Made by a program: the position numbers and the translations under genes
From: Malania oleifera
Taxonomy: Eukaryota > Streptophyta > Magnoliopsida > Santalales > Ximeniaceae
NCBI RefSeq assembly: GCF_029873635.1
Contig: NC_080419.1
Location: 63,895,040 to 63,959,039, forward strand
Length of the DNA stretch: 64,000 nt
Reading direction: 5' to 3'
Part shown: positions 11,440-22,257 of the stretch, one piece after another
How positions within the stretch are numbered: position 1 is the first letter of the stretch
Layout of the letters: each line of letters opens with the position of its first letter
The notes under the pieces: model-generated
The model's input: the letters and a program-made list of their open reading frames with translations, nothing else
Told to the model about the DNA's origin: nothing
Database searches by the model: none

Positions 11440-11928
11440 ATTCGGGTCGATAATAGTAAAGTAGGAATGGTCTGTAATAATTGATGTGCATCATGTATGT
11501 AGGGATTATAAGTTCAAGACCATAGAGCTGACCTTAGGGATCACCCTTCGGTCGACCGACGCTAGGTTTTTAGGCGTACTTTCAAAGACCTTAGAATGAC
11601 CATAGGTCCTTACACTTACACGTAAGATTGTCCCCAAAATCATATATAAATAAGGGGAATCCATTGGATTAAAATAGGACATAAAGGACTAAAAGAATAG
11701 GGTTTCGGGTGACCAAACCTTGGTGTTCAAAACACCTCGATTGATTGAACCGTTGAATGGTCAAATAGTTGACCTGACTTTGGGCGACCAAATCAAAAAG
11801 GACTTCACCGTCCTTGGTCAACCGAACGTATACCCTTACCTTTTCCACCAACTCGGGCGTCTGAACTTTATTTTCAAAATAACCCTGAGCGACCGAATGT
11901 TCAATCTCGGGGGATGGTGTTTTAGATC
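11440..11928 (+). repeat. LTR-like fragment with a GCGACCGAA-type motif array
   Basis: No coding sequence. It contains CGGTCGACCG (11552-11561), a TATA-like TATATAAATAAG near 11644 and, downstream, repeated units such as GGGTGACCAAA, GGGCGACCAAA, GGTCAACCGAA and GAGCGACCGAA up to 11900. This resembles the motif arrays in the other LTRs here but matches none of them closely. Probably an LTR remnant of another element; no ends or duplications identified. Confidence 0.45.
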
Positions 11929-12807
11929 CCAGTAAGGTTGATGCGGTGGTGAATTAGGCCAGACTAAAGAATGTTCAAGAAGTTAGAAGTTTCTTGGGAC
12001 TGGCAGGTTCTTACCGACGATTTGTGGAGGGATTTTCAGCCTTATCAGGACTTCTCACGCGTTTGACCAGGAAAAATGTCAGATTCATGTGGGGTGAAGA
12101 ATGCCAATAGAGTTTTCAGGATCTAAAGCAGCGGTTCGTCACTGTACTAGTACTGATGATTCCATCAGGAGGTGATAGGTATGTGATTTACAGTGACGTG
12201 TCTTTGAAAGGGCTCGGTTGTGTACTGATGCAGCATGGTAAGGTGGTGGTGTATGTGTCCAGGAAGTTGAAATAATATGAAAAGAACTACCCTACTCACG
12301 ATCTGAAATTGGCTGCGGTTGTATACGCCCTGAAGATCTGGAGACATTACTTATATGGTGAAAGATGTGAAATATTTTCTGACCATAAGAGTTTAAAGTA
12401 TTTTTTTACACAGAAAAAGTTGAATATGCGGCAAAGGAGATGGTTAGAACTCATTAAGGATTACGACTGCACCATCAGTTACCACTTAGGTAAAGCAAAT
12501 GTGGTAGCTGACGCACTGAGCCATAAATCAGAGGATACAGTGCAGGTAGCCACAGTAGTTCAGCACCCAATTCAAATGAACTTGGAAAGACTCGGCGTGG
12601 AGCTAGTGGAAGATAATCCTCGGGCGCTTATTGTCAGTTTGGTTGTACAGCCTACACTATATGAAAGGATAAAAGCTGCTCAGGGGAATGATCCAAAATT
12701 AGTAGAGGTGATAGTCAGAATACAAGATGGTCAGGGAAAGGAATGCAACATTTTTTACGATGGGGCTTTGAGATTTCGCACTAGATTGTGTGTGTCTATG
12801 GATGACA
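11929..12807 (+). pseudogene. A2 reverse transcriptase end and RNase H (left half of A2 pol)
   Basis: Starts abruptly with DPSKVDAVV, continues with VQEVRSFLGLAGSYRRFVEG (about 11968-12030), then RNase H ([25 protein letters not shown]) and the linker [11 protein letters not shown]. It is close to A1 but has different stops (for example TAG after DAVVN). The upstream part of A2 (5' LTR, gag, protease, RT catalytic part) is missing. The frame runs into the TGACA target site of element B at 12803-12807 and continues at 22258. Confidence 0.9.
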
Positions 12808-13040
12808 TGTGATGACCCAAAAATATATATATGATTAAAGTACAATAATAATAAAATAATAAAAATGGTCATTGAGTTAATATCAATACAGAAATGTTTT
12901 TCTGTAGGATCCTTGATTCCATGTTTGATGCCTAAGAAAGACCTTGTCTAAGCGAGTGCTCAGAGACCATTGCGGCTTAGTCGTTCCCTGGAGGTCGGTC
13001 TGGTCAAAATGAAATTTCATAGGATAAACAGGATTGATAC

Positions 13041-13335
13041 TGTTTGTACACGTAAATAAGTATATATACATAAAATAGTGTTTTGACAAATATAATTTGT
13101 AGAAATACATAATAAGATGATAATAATATAGGTATCATATGTGGGGCCCATAAGACTATGTGGGGTCCACATGAGTCCCGGAGCCACAAGACACTGTTTA
13201 TATACGTAAATAAGTACATAAAATAATATTTTGACTGATACAATTTGTAGAAATATATGATAAAATAATAATAATATAGGTATCCTATGCGGGGCCCACA
13301 AGACTGTGTGGGGCCCACATGAGTCCCGAAACCGT
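13041..13335 (+). repeat. Direct duplication with GGGGCCC palindromes in LTR B
   Basis: Two tandem units (13041-13194 and 13195-13335) each run from TGTTT..TACGTAAATAAGT to CATGAGTCCCG. Each contains two TGTGGGGCCCACA-like dyads (13141, 13160, 13289, 13307), with further ones at 13430 and 13449. The same pair is at about 20006-20299 in the 3' LTR. It lies 470-760 bp upstream of the LTR TATA box. Confidence 0.8.
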
Positions 13336-14534
13336 ATGGAGGTTTACACGAGTCTCAAAGCTATGTAGGATGCATAAAATCGTATAAGAGTTATTCGAGC
13401 TACGTAGGATCCATTCGGGTCTCGAAGTTGTGTGGGGACCACAAGACCATGTGGGACTCACATGAGTTTTCAAAATTTAAATTTAATTCTTGTTCAAAAA
13501 TAAATAAATACTAAAAATAGTTTAAAAGTAATAACAATGATAATAATAATGATAATAATGATTAAGAAAAATAATAAAATAACAAAATAATTAATTAACT
13601 AATTGATTAATTAATTAGGTAAGTGGTTAATTAAAAATTTATTTAATGGGAATGATGGCAAGCACTCCCACATGACCTCCATCCCCATCCCATACTCAAC
13701 CCATACCTTGCCCATCATTTGCCCATTTTTTAATTTTTTAAAAATTATAATTTCACCCATCTCCCCACACTTTTATAAATTTCATTTATTTTCCAAAATT
13801 TTCCTATAAATAAGGAGCTCTCAACCTTCATTTTTCACAACAATTTTCCAAGGAAGAGAAGAATTAGTGAGTGAAAGAAATTGTGGTGGAGAGAGAATTT
13901 TTGAGTAAGTTCTCAATCACCCACTCTTTCCGATCTCATTTCTTAGAGATAGTTACAGTGTTCATAAGGAAGAAGGTAAGTAAATTTTGATTATGTTAGT
14001 TTTTTTTTTATTTAAAATTCATACCCGAGTTTATTTTATAAGTAAATTTCAATTATGTTAATTAGTTCCACAAAATTTCCATAGGTTTATTTTTACGCGT
14101 ATTTAATTATATCAGTTCTATCTTTAATATACTTGCATCTATTTTTGGGTTAAGAAATGTTTTAATCCCCTCGGATAAATTTTCAGCATTTTTTTCTATT
14201 CAAAAATAAAATTATATATATTTTTAACACAAAAATTGTGTGGCATGAGTTTATTTCTATGTTACATTTTTTTTATGAAAATATGAGTAAAGATGAGATT
14301 TTTATGATATTATTTTAAATTGCATAAATTATAATAAGATAATTTTAAAACCCCTTATGACAACGAAAGTTCAAAGTTACAGATGCTCGGTACCGCAGCT
14401 TAAAGTTTATACAGATCAGAGTACACCCACACTGTTTACAGAGTGGTTATGTATGTTAGTGGATTTCTCCTGAGTGCACACCTGGTTCCGGACCAGGACT
14501 TAATAAGGAAAATCTCACTTAAAGTTTACGTACG

Positions 14535-16141
14535 TGATTACGCACCGAAACTGCGTAATTGGACGTTTAACCCGAGCTTTACGGTTTATATTTTTAATTA
14601 AATATCTAAAATTGTCCAATATTTTAATAAAATGCCAAAATCATCATTCTTGAACTTTATTGCACTATTTATGAAGTTTTGGTAATTTTTTGTACCAAGA
14701 AAATTCTCGGGAATCAAAACCGACACCTGTTCGTATTTTGTACATAACTTTTCCGTCCAAGCTCCGATTAAGACCATTCAAATTTATGGAGAAAGAGGAA
14801 AGGATTATCTACAACTTTCGTATTTTGAGTTTTGTGAGATACAGGCTCCAAAAGAGTCAGATTTGCGATGAACAGAGAATGAAAAAAATGAAAAAAATAT
14901 AGCAATTCGGGTTTCCTATTCGGGTCTAGGGCTTTTCCCCCTATCCTATTTAACCCTTCTCTTTCTCTTCCTGCGTAGGCAGCCCCCATGGCTCCCCATT
15001 CTCCTCTTCTCCTTCTTCTTCTTCTTCTTCTTTAGTTTGTTTTTTTTTGTTCTTTTCAATTCTGCTTCTCTCCCCTTGTCTCTCTTCCTTCCCTTTGTCT
15101 TTCCTCCCTCACTCTCCCCCTTTCCTCTATTTCTCTTGGCCTCCTCAGCCCTCTTGCAGTACGGCCAGCCTCCTCCACCATCTTCAGCAGTCCCCAAGCA
15201 CAGCAGAACACTAGCCGACTCCATAGCAGGACCACCAAAGCGCAGCAGCAACTTCTCCAGCACAGCAGCAACTTCACGGCTTCGTGGATTTGTTTCCCTC
15301 TCTCTCTTTTTCCTTTCTTTCTTTCTTTTATTTACTTTTCTTTGAATCTTAGAATATTGAAGAAGTTTTAGTTTTTTTTAATGTTATTGGAGTTTTCTTT
15401 CTTTTTGTTTAAGTTGAGTAATGTTGAGTATTTCATTATTGTTAAATTAATCTCTTTGTTTATCTAATTGATAGTTATTTTAATTTAGCATTCTTAATTA
15501 AATTCAGATATTTTTTTTTGTCGAAATTCGATTTAGTTAGGGTCTATGATTAGTAAAGGTTGTGTTTTTATTGTGTTCCGTTATTGTTTACGTTTTTTAA
15601 ATTTCCGTTGAATTCACGTTTGCATTTAAATTGTGAGTCTTGATTTGATCTCTTAATTGTGCTAAAGGTTCGATTTTTAGTAGGTTTGGTTTTTTTTTTA
15701 GTATGTGTCTAGTTTAGTTTCCATTGTGTGTTTTTAATTCCATGTTCTAGGTTGCCATTTTTAATTAACGCGTGTCCCAGTGTTTCCTTAAGTAGACTAG
15801 GGTTTTCATTATTATTATTTTAATTCCATGTTTAAAGTTTCCATTTTTAGTTAGTATGATCTAGTATTTCCTTAAGTAGACTAGGGTTTTCATTATTGTT
15901 ATTTAATTCCGTGCGTGATAGTTTTAGGACTTTAATTTGTGTTTTCATTTAAGTCTCCACAATCTTGAAAACACGAATCTGAACTGAGTTCAGTACCTTT
16001 TTAATTTCAATTGGAAGAAAGTAAAATCTGAGATTAAAACGCATTCCCTGAGGAGACGATCTAGCCCTTGGGCTTAATATTACACGATAGAACTCCTATA
16101 CTTGGGATAGCTTCTGAGCTGCTCATTTTTCGAGTGAGTCA
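14535..16141 (+). mobile_element. Solo-LTR-like insertion inside LTR B
   Basis: A 1607-bp segment present in the 5' LTR of B and absent from the 3' LTR. It begins TGATTACG, ends GTGAGTCA (TG...CA) and is flanked by the duplication GTACG (14530-14534 and 16142-16146). It contains a TATTTAACCC promoter-like site near 14945, a long CT-rich leader and a CCCTGAGGAGACGATC segment near 16048. No coding remnant is seen, so a solo LTR left by LTR-LTR recombination fits best. Family not identified. Confidence 0.8.
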
Positions 16142-16903
16142 GTACGTTGATTTAGTTTGGTCGGCCAGCCAGCTAAGTCCAGTCTTCGGACCGCACAACC
16201 CAGTCATGGGGGTAAACATGACTTACGGCAAACAGGCCTAAATGTGGTTTTTACAATATATGTTTATACATATTTAGTTACGTGTACAAAGTTACTGATG
16301 ATTTGAAGGAAAAGTATAAGTTTACATGAAAATGATCATTTTAGTGCTTAAATGACGATCTAAAGAAAACGTATAAAGAAAAGTATATGTATATTTATCA
16401 TTAAATATTTATATAGTTTTAAAGTTAAAAGTTTAATTTAACAGTTATAGTATATGATTTTAAAATTTTACTGTTATAGTTTATGGTAAAAGTTTTATGT
16501 AGAAATTTTTAAATTTATATTTATTCTAGAGACAGTTTTGAAGTTATAATGTTAAATATTGTTTTACGAAATTTTTAAAAAACTCATTTTTACCACACAC
16601 TAATAATAATCTTATTTACTTACTGAGCGTCGTCTCACTCCAATCATATTTTTATTTCAGAAGGGCATATCGGAAATCAGGCTTAGCAAGCATGCCGGTG
16701 AGGATTAGAAAAATAAAGATTTATTAGAAATATTAGTATGATGCCAGATATTTATGATTATGTAATTTTCTTTTTTTAAAATAAGTGATTGTAATATGGA
16801 TAATTAGCGCTCTGATTTAATTAAAATTGAGTTTATTTTGCTTCCGCTGTAAATCAGTAGTTAAAAGTTAATATCCCAGGCCCCTCGGGATCGAGGTGTT
16901 ACA

Positions 16904-16918
16904 TTTAGTATCAGAGCA
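16904..16918 (+). other. Primer-binding site of element B
   Basis: TTTAGTATCAGAGCA directly follows the 5' LTR. TAGTATCAGAGC matches the initiator Met-tRNA primer site TGGTATCAGAGC at 11 of 12 positions. Confidence 0.85.
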
Positions 16919-17133
16919 CTAGGTTATAAGTTCTGTAGACTTTAAGAAATAATTTACCAGAGCATAGGATATAAGTTCTGCATACTCTAATATATAAATT
17001 TTACCAAAGCTTAGGTATAAAACATGATTTGGATAGGATTGGGTAGTTTAGAATATTTATTTTAGTTTGTTATATTATTATACGTTAATAATATATTTAT
17101 GATTTTAAAATAACATTTTATTATTATTTAAGA

Positions 17134-17250
17134 ATGGATCCTAAAGATAGTAGCATTAGAGGAAATGAGATTTACGTGAAGGGCTCCCAAGGACAGGTAA
17201 TAATTATGAATTCTCTAAGAAAAATAGTAGTATTATTGAAGACACGTTAA
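17134..17250 (+). pseudogene. Probable gag stump of element B
   Basis: A 38-codon frame starting MDPKDSSIRGNEIYVKG and ending at TAA 17248-17250. It sits 230 bp after the primer-binding site, the position where A1 gag also starts with MDP. No gag domain remains. A GTAATA that could serve as a splice donor follows CAG at 17197. Reading it as a gag remnant is inference. Confidence 0.4.
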
Positions 17251-18033
17251 TTAATTTAAATATGTTATTTATGTTTGTGGAAACACGTACCCATATTGAT
17301 AATTCATAATTAATTGTCAAATGCATTAATAATTTAAAATTTATATATATAAATATAATAATAATATCTGAGATTTAATTATTTTTGCTGTTGTTATTTT
17401 CACTAAATATATAAGAAATAACCCATTAGACCCTACTGAATTTAGAAGTGCTACATATACAAATAGATATGAACAAACGGTCTATTATGAAATCTGAATT
17501 CAACCAAAATTTTTTTGCATGTATAAGTTGGATATGAATATGTATTTTTATATTACATATTCAGTTATCAACAAAACATTCAAGCTTAATTTAGGAATAT
17601 ATATTTTGACAAAATCTTTAATTTTTATTTTGTATTAGTATATAAGGAATTGAATATCATTTAAATATTACTTATTATATTTAAATTCAAAAAAAAAAAA
17701 ATCCCTTAGCGTGTGCAAGTTAAATATGTATATCTATTTTTGTTTTTTTTTCATTGCATATTCAATTTCCATCAAGTATCCAAGTTTGATTTAGTAGTAC
17801 AAATTTTGACAAAATCTTAAATTTTGTATAAATTTATAAAAGTTAATACAACTTAAAATTTTCTATATAAAAAAAAAAAAAAAACTTTATATAGTAAAAA
17901 TTTCATTAATGAAAACAATATAAAAATTAACTAATTTCCTTCAAATAACTAACCAATGTCAAATCTTCAATCGGCCAAACATGCCCAACATATATTTGAT
18001 ATAATAATAACAACAACAATAATAATAATAATG

Positions 18034-18037
<4 letters not shown>
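17251..18037 (+). other. AT-rich spacer in element B
   Basis: Low-complexity, poly-A-containing sequence without coding content. No RT, protease or integrase motif was found on either strand. Confidence 0.6.

Positions 18038-18079
<42 letters not shown>
18038..18079. repeat. (AT)n microsatellite
   Basis: About 20 uninterrupted TA dinucleotides, directly before the tail of the SINE. Confidence 0.95.
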
Positions 18080-18081
<2 letters not shown>

Positions 18082-18087
18082 GGTACT

Positions 18088-18252
18088 CTTGCAGTTAAAA
18101 AAAAAGGGGGCCTCATGGATGGAAATCATCGGCTATAGCTCACTTACCCCCGAAGCAAGGCCAGGTCATGAGACCACTTGGGCGTAGTGGGGACTCGAAC
18201 CCGCGATCACATGGATGCACAGTCGGTTCCTTACCACTAGGCCACCCACCCA
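18088..18252 (-). mobile_element. tRNA-derived SINE
   Basis: On the minus strand the sequence has a tRNA-like RNA polymerase III promoter: box A TGGCCTAGTGGTAA (18244-18231) and box B GGGTTCGAGTCC (18202-18191), spaced as in tRNA genes, then a non-tRNA body and a T-rich tail at the low-coordinate end. It would not fold as a tRNA: there is no acceptor stem. No clear target duplication seen. Confidence 0.7.
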
Positions 18253-18340
18253 ATTGGTGATCTAAGGATGAAATTAATTATAGTTAAAGCATTAATAAAG
18301 ATGTAAAAACATAAAAAGAACCTAGAGTCTGCAAATTTTG

Positions 18341-18664
18341 TAATACGTGTCGCTGACTCAATTTCCGCAACACATGTCGCTATCCCTCGATTTGTGCAAA
18401 ACGCGTTGCTCAATATTCGTGACACGCGTCGCTCTCTCTCGATTCTCGTGACACACGTCGTTCTCCCTTGATTTGTGTAAAACACGTTAATCGATATCTG
18501 TGACACGCGTCACCCCCTCTCAGTTCTCGCGACACACATCGTTATCCCTCGATTTGTGCAAAATGTGTTCCTTGATATCTGTGACACGCGTCGCTCTCCC
18601 TCGATTCTCACAGTACACGTCGCTCTCTCTCGATTTCCACAAAACGCGGTCATTCCCTTATAAA
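18341..18664 (+). repeat. Four 81-bp repeats upstream of the WOX-like ORF
   Basis: Copies begin at 18341, 18422, 18503 and 18584. Each 81-bp copy has three sub-units of 29, 30 and 22 bp that share the start ACACGCGTCG or AACGCGT. The fourth copy runs directly into the TATA box, so the array ends where a core promoter begins. It is non-coding. The ACGCGT core is palindromic and CpG-rich. Likely an upstream activating or silencing element of the homeobox ORF. Confidence 0.85.
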
Positions 18665-18667
18665 AAG
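18657..18667 (+). promoter_or_regulatory. TATA box of the WOX-like ORF
   Basis: CTTATAAAAAG ends the fourth 81-bp repeat and lies about 125 bp before the ATG at 18785, predicting a leader of roughly 95 nt. It suggests the ORF has its own promoter besides the LTR. Confidence 0.65.
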
Positions 18668-18784
18668 GGTACGCCCTCCTCAAACTCTAAGCATCACAGT
18701 TTTCTACCATCTTGAACAACCACATTTCGGTTTGAAAAGATTAGTTCTTCCCAACTTTTCTCTTGGTTGTCTCATTACTCAAAA

Positions 18785-19477
18785 ATGTTGCCAAATCACC
18801 CAACTCCTCAAGCTGCTGAGAGCAGCACTAGATCGCTAATCCAAACATGGAAACCTAGCAAGGCACAGCTGGAGATTTTAGAGGAGGCCTTCTGCAGCAG
18901 TCAAGGGGAACTCTCATTTGTGGAACAAACTATCTTACTTGCAGCACAACTTCGAAGGTATGGTCCAATCGAGCCGAGGAATGTGCACTTTTGGTTTGAG
19001 AACCGTAGGCGTAGGCGGGAATCAGTTGGAGAAGCCACTATCCCAACTACTGCCCCATCGATTCTCCATATTACCTCCTCTACCACTACCGACCCGAGCA
19101 GTGCCCCTGCCATTCTTCCAACCCTCTTCCCTATCAAGAATATTCCGACTATGAAACTTACAACTAATATCACACCAATGGGTCATATCCCTTACAATGG
19201 CAATATCGCAGTCACCACACTAAGGGTTTCGGATAATGCTGGCCTACTTCACCATTGCAAGGAAATCCGATTCGCATTGAGACTCATACACGGGCCACCA
19301 ATAACTCAGGAAGAGGGCAGCTCTTCCTCCCTCGCCGAACAAACGGGCGTTCTCTCCCTTTTTCCAACCCAAGCTAGCGACATTATAACAGGTCAACTCT
19401 GCCAAGAAAGAACCCAGGCGGTTAGCAGTGACACCGCTAGTACTGCGATAGATATTGACGTTGATCTAAGGCTCTAA
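18785..19477 (+). CDS. WUSCHEL-related homeobox (WOX)-like protein inside an LTR element
   Basis: A 230-residue open frame without stops. Residues about 19-80 form a WOX-type homeodomain: TWKPSKAQLEILEEAF (helix 1), QLRRYGPIEPRNV (helix 2 and the start of helix 3), and the recognition helix NVHFWFENRRRRRE, where WOX proteins have NVF.WFQN. The Q-to-E change falls at homeodomain position 50; the DNA-contacting N at position 51 is kept. Residues 189-194, VLSLFP, resemble the WUS box (T-L-x-L-F-P), and the protein ends DVDLRL, an EAR-like L-x-L repressor motif. Such proteins are nuclear transcription factors that control stem cells and embryos. No intron interrupts the homeodomain. I chose ATG 18785 because it is the first ATG in frame. 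The ORF lies between primer site and polypurine tract of element B. WOX sub-clade is not decided. Confidence 0.75.
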   Translation: MLPNHPTPQAAESSTRSLIQTWKPSKAQLEILEEAFCSSQGELSFVEQTILLAAQLRRYGPIEPRNVHFWFENRRRRRESVGEATIPTTAPSILHITSSTTTDPSSAPAILPTLFPIKNIPTMKLTTNITPMGHIPYNGNIAVTTLRVSDNAGLLHHCKEIRFALRLIHGPPITQEEGSSSSLAEQTGVLSLFPTQASDIITGQLCQERTQAVSSDTASTAIDIDVDLRL

Positions 19478-19756
19478 AGGCCAAATCTCGTATATTTTTA
19501 ATTTATAGGACATGTATAATATATATACATATATATAATTATCCTTTTCCACATCTTCTGAATTTCTTTTCCATTTCAACCTCTATTAGACCGACGATTC
19601 ACACTTCAATTCCTAAAATAAAATATTTCGCCAAATTGACTCTCAATCTATTCTAAGACTTAGTCAAATCGTTAATCAATATACTCTTTTAAATAGCGCA
19701 ACCAATTATACAGTACTCATTTTAAATTAGCAAATTTCGAGGACGAAATTTTTATA
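19478..19756 (+). other. 3' region of the homeobox ORF up to the polypurine tract
   Basis: AT-rich non-coding sequence with AATAAAATA near 19616 that could act as a polyadenylation signal. It ends in TTTCGAGGACGAAATTTTTATAAGGAGG, the 3' internal end shared with A1 and A2, so the captured sequence joins retroelement DNA somewhere between 19478 and about 19730. Confidence 0.5.
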
Positions 19757-19768
19757 AGGAGGGGAGAT
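19757..19768 (+). other. Polypurine tract of element B
   Basis: AAGGAGGGGAGA followed by the LTR start (TATGATGACCC here, TGTGATGACCC in the 5' LTR). Confidence 0.85.
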
Positions 19769-22252
19769 TATGATGACCCAAAAATATATATATATATGAT
19801 TAAAGCACAATAATAATAAAATAATAAAAATGGTCATTGAGTTAATATCAATACAGAAATGTTTTTCTGTAGGATCCTTGATTCCATGTTTGATGCCTAA
19901 GAAAGACCATGTCTAAGCGAGTGCTCAGAGACCATTGCGACTTAGTCGTTCCCTAGAGGTCGGTCTGATCAAAATGGAATTTCATAGGATAAACAGGATT
20001 GACATTGTTTGTACACGTAAATAAGTATATATACATAAAATAGTGTTTTGACAGACATAATTTGTAGAAATACATAATAAGATGATAATAATATAGGTAT
20101 CATATGTGGGGCCCATAAGACTATGTGGGGTCCACATGAGTCCCGGAGCCACAAGACACTGTTTATATACGTAAATAAGTACATAAAATAATATTTTGAC
20201 TGATACAATTTGTAGAAATATATGATAAAATAATAATAATATAGGTATCCTATGCGGGGCCCACAAGACTGTGTGGGGCCCACATGAGTCCCGAAACCGT
20301 ATGGAGGTTTACACGAGTCTCAAAGCTATGTAGGATGCATAAAATCGTATAAGAGTTATTCGAGCTACGTAGGATCCATTCGGGTCTCGAAGTTGTGTGG
20401 AGACCACAAGACCATGTGGGACTCACATGAGTTTTCAAAATTTAAATTTAATTCTTGTTCAAAAATAAATAAATACTAAAAATAGTTTAAAAGTAATAAC
20501 AATGATAATAATAATGATAATAATGATTAAGAAAAATAATAAAATAACAAAATAATTAATTAACTAATTGATTAATTAATTAGGTAAGTGGTTAATTAAA
20601 AATTTATTTAATGGGAATGGTGGCAAGCACTCCCACATGGCCTCCATCCCCATCCCATACTCAACTCATACCTTACCTATCATTTGGCTATTCTTTAATT
20701 TTTTAAAAATTATAATTTCACCCATCTCCCCACACTTTTATAAATTTCATTTCTTTTCCAAAATTTTCCTATAAATAAGGAGCTCTCAACCTTCATTTTT
20801 CACAACAATTTTCCAAGGAAGAGAAGAATTAGTGAGTGAAAGAAATTGTGGTGGAGAGAGAATTTTTGAGTAAGTTCTCAATTACCCACTCTTTCCGATC
20901 TCATTTCTTAGAGATAGTTACAGTGTTCATAAGGAAGAAGATAAGTAAATTTTGATTATGTTAGTTTTTTTTTATTTAAAATTCATACCCGAGTTTATTT
21001 TATAAGTAAATTTCAATTATGTTAATTAGTTCCACAAAATTTCCATAGGTTTATTTTTACGCGTATTTAATTATATCAGTTCTATCTTTAATATACTTGC
21101 ATCTATTTTTAGGTTAAGAAATGTTTTAATCCCCTCGGGTAAATTTTCAGCATTTTTTTCTATTCAAAAATAAAATTATATATATTTTTAACACAAAAAT
21201 TGTGTGGTATGAGTTTATTTTTATGTTACATTTTTTTTATGAAAATATGAGTAAAGAGATTTTTACGATATTATTTTAAATTGCATAAATTATAATAAGA
21301 TGATTTTAAAACCCCTTATGACAATGAAAGTTCAAAGTTACAGATGCTCGGTACCGCAGCTTAAAGTTTATATGGATCAGAGTGCACCCGCACTGTTTAC
21401 AGAATGGTTATTTATGTTAGTGGATTTCTCCTGAGTGCACACCTAGTTCCAGACCAAGACTTAATAAGGAAAATCTCACTTAAAGTTTATGTACGTTGAT
21501 TTAGTTTGGTCGGCCAGCCAGCTAAGTTCAGTCTTCGGACCGCACAACCAAGTCATGGGGGTAAATATGACTTACGGCAAATAGGCCTAAATGTGGTTTT
21601 TACAATATATGTTTATACATATTTAATTACGTGTACAAAGTTACTGATGATTTGAAGGAAAAGTATAAGTTTACATGAAAATGATCATTTTAGTGCTTAA
21701 ATGACGATTTAAAGAAAACGCATAAGGAAAAGTATATGTATATTTATCATTAAATATTTATACAGTTTTAAAGTTAAAAGTTTAATTTAACAGTTATAAT
21801 ATATGATTATAAAATTTTACTGTTATAGTTTATGGTAAAAGTTTTATGTAAAAATTTTTAAATTTATATTTATTCTAGAGACAGTTTTGAAGTTATAATG
21901 TTAAATATTATTTTACAAAATTTTTAAAAAGCTCATTTTTGCCACACACTAATAATAATCTTATTTACTTACTGAGCGTCGTCTCACTCCAATCATATTT
22001 TTATTTCAGAAGGGCATATCGAAAATCAGGCTTAGCAAGCATGCCGGTGGGGATTAGAAAAATAAAGATTTATTAGAATTATTAGTATGATACCAGATAT
22101 TTTTGCTTATGTAATTTTCTTCTTTTAAAATAAGTGATTGTAATATGGATAATTAGCGCTCTGATTTAATAAAAATTGAGTTTATTTTGGTTCCGCTGTA
22201 AATCAGTAGTAAAAAGTTAATATCTCAAGCTCCTCGGGGTCGGGGTGTTACA
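19769..22252 (+). mobile_element. 3' LTR of element B
   Basis: Matches 12808-16903 without its insertion. Contains the GGGGCCC duplication (about 20006-20299), a TATA box near 20770 and the terminal GGTGTTACA. Followed directly by the duplication TGACA. Confidence 0.9.
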
Positions 22253-22257
22253 TGACA

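Larger units (their letters stand above)
12808..16903 (+). mobile_element. 5' LTR of element B, containing a 1.6-kb insertion
   Basis: Begins TGTGATGACCC and ends GGTGTTACA. It matches the 3' LTR throughout except for an insertion at 14535-16141. Length 4096 minus 1607 (insertion) minus 5 (duplication) equals 2484, exactly the length of the 3' LTR. A TATA box, TATAAATAAGG, lies near 13805. Confidence 0.85.
12808..22252 (+). mobile_element. LTR element B carrying a homeobox ORF (whole element)
   Basis: A complete LTR element inserted in A2. The 5-bp duplication TGACA is at 12803-12807 and 22253-22257. It has two LTRs (12808-16903 and 19769-22252), a Met-tRNA primer-binding site after the first and a polypurine tract before the second. 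The LTRs differ at roughly 3-4% of positions in the part compared by eye, so the insertion is fairly young. The 2.86-kb interior has no protease, RT or integrase; it holds a gag stump, a SINE and a WOX-like homeobox ORF. It is therefore non-autonomous and must have been moved by enzymes of another element, plausibly a Tekay relative, given the shared tract motif. Confidence 0.85.

Noticed and set aside
13004-13318. ORFs of 94-104 codons on the minus strand of LTR B, repeated at 19969-20283
   Set aside because: They arise from the tandem duplication in the LTR, consist of low-complexity Y/I/F-rich sequence and match nothing known; both copies simply reflect LTR identity.
15037-15345. 102-codon ORF MFFFVLFNSASLPLSLFLPF... 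in the solo LTR
   Set aside because: It is a CT-rich leader read as protein (L, S, P and F only); the opposite strand gives K/E/R-rich ORFs for the same reason.
18181-18252. Possible tRNA gene on the minus strand
   Set aside because: Box A and box B are present, but there is no acceptor stem or anticodon arm; a SINE head explains it.
18341-18664. CRISPR-like array
   Set aside because: Repeats are contiguous higher-order units without unique spacers, and the genome is a plant.
18237-18715. ORFs on both strands across the repeats before the homeobox ORF
   Set aside because: Repeat length 81 is a multiple of three, so frames stay open by chance; the residues repeat with the DNA units.
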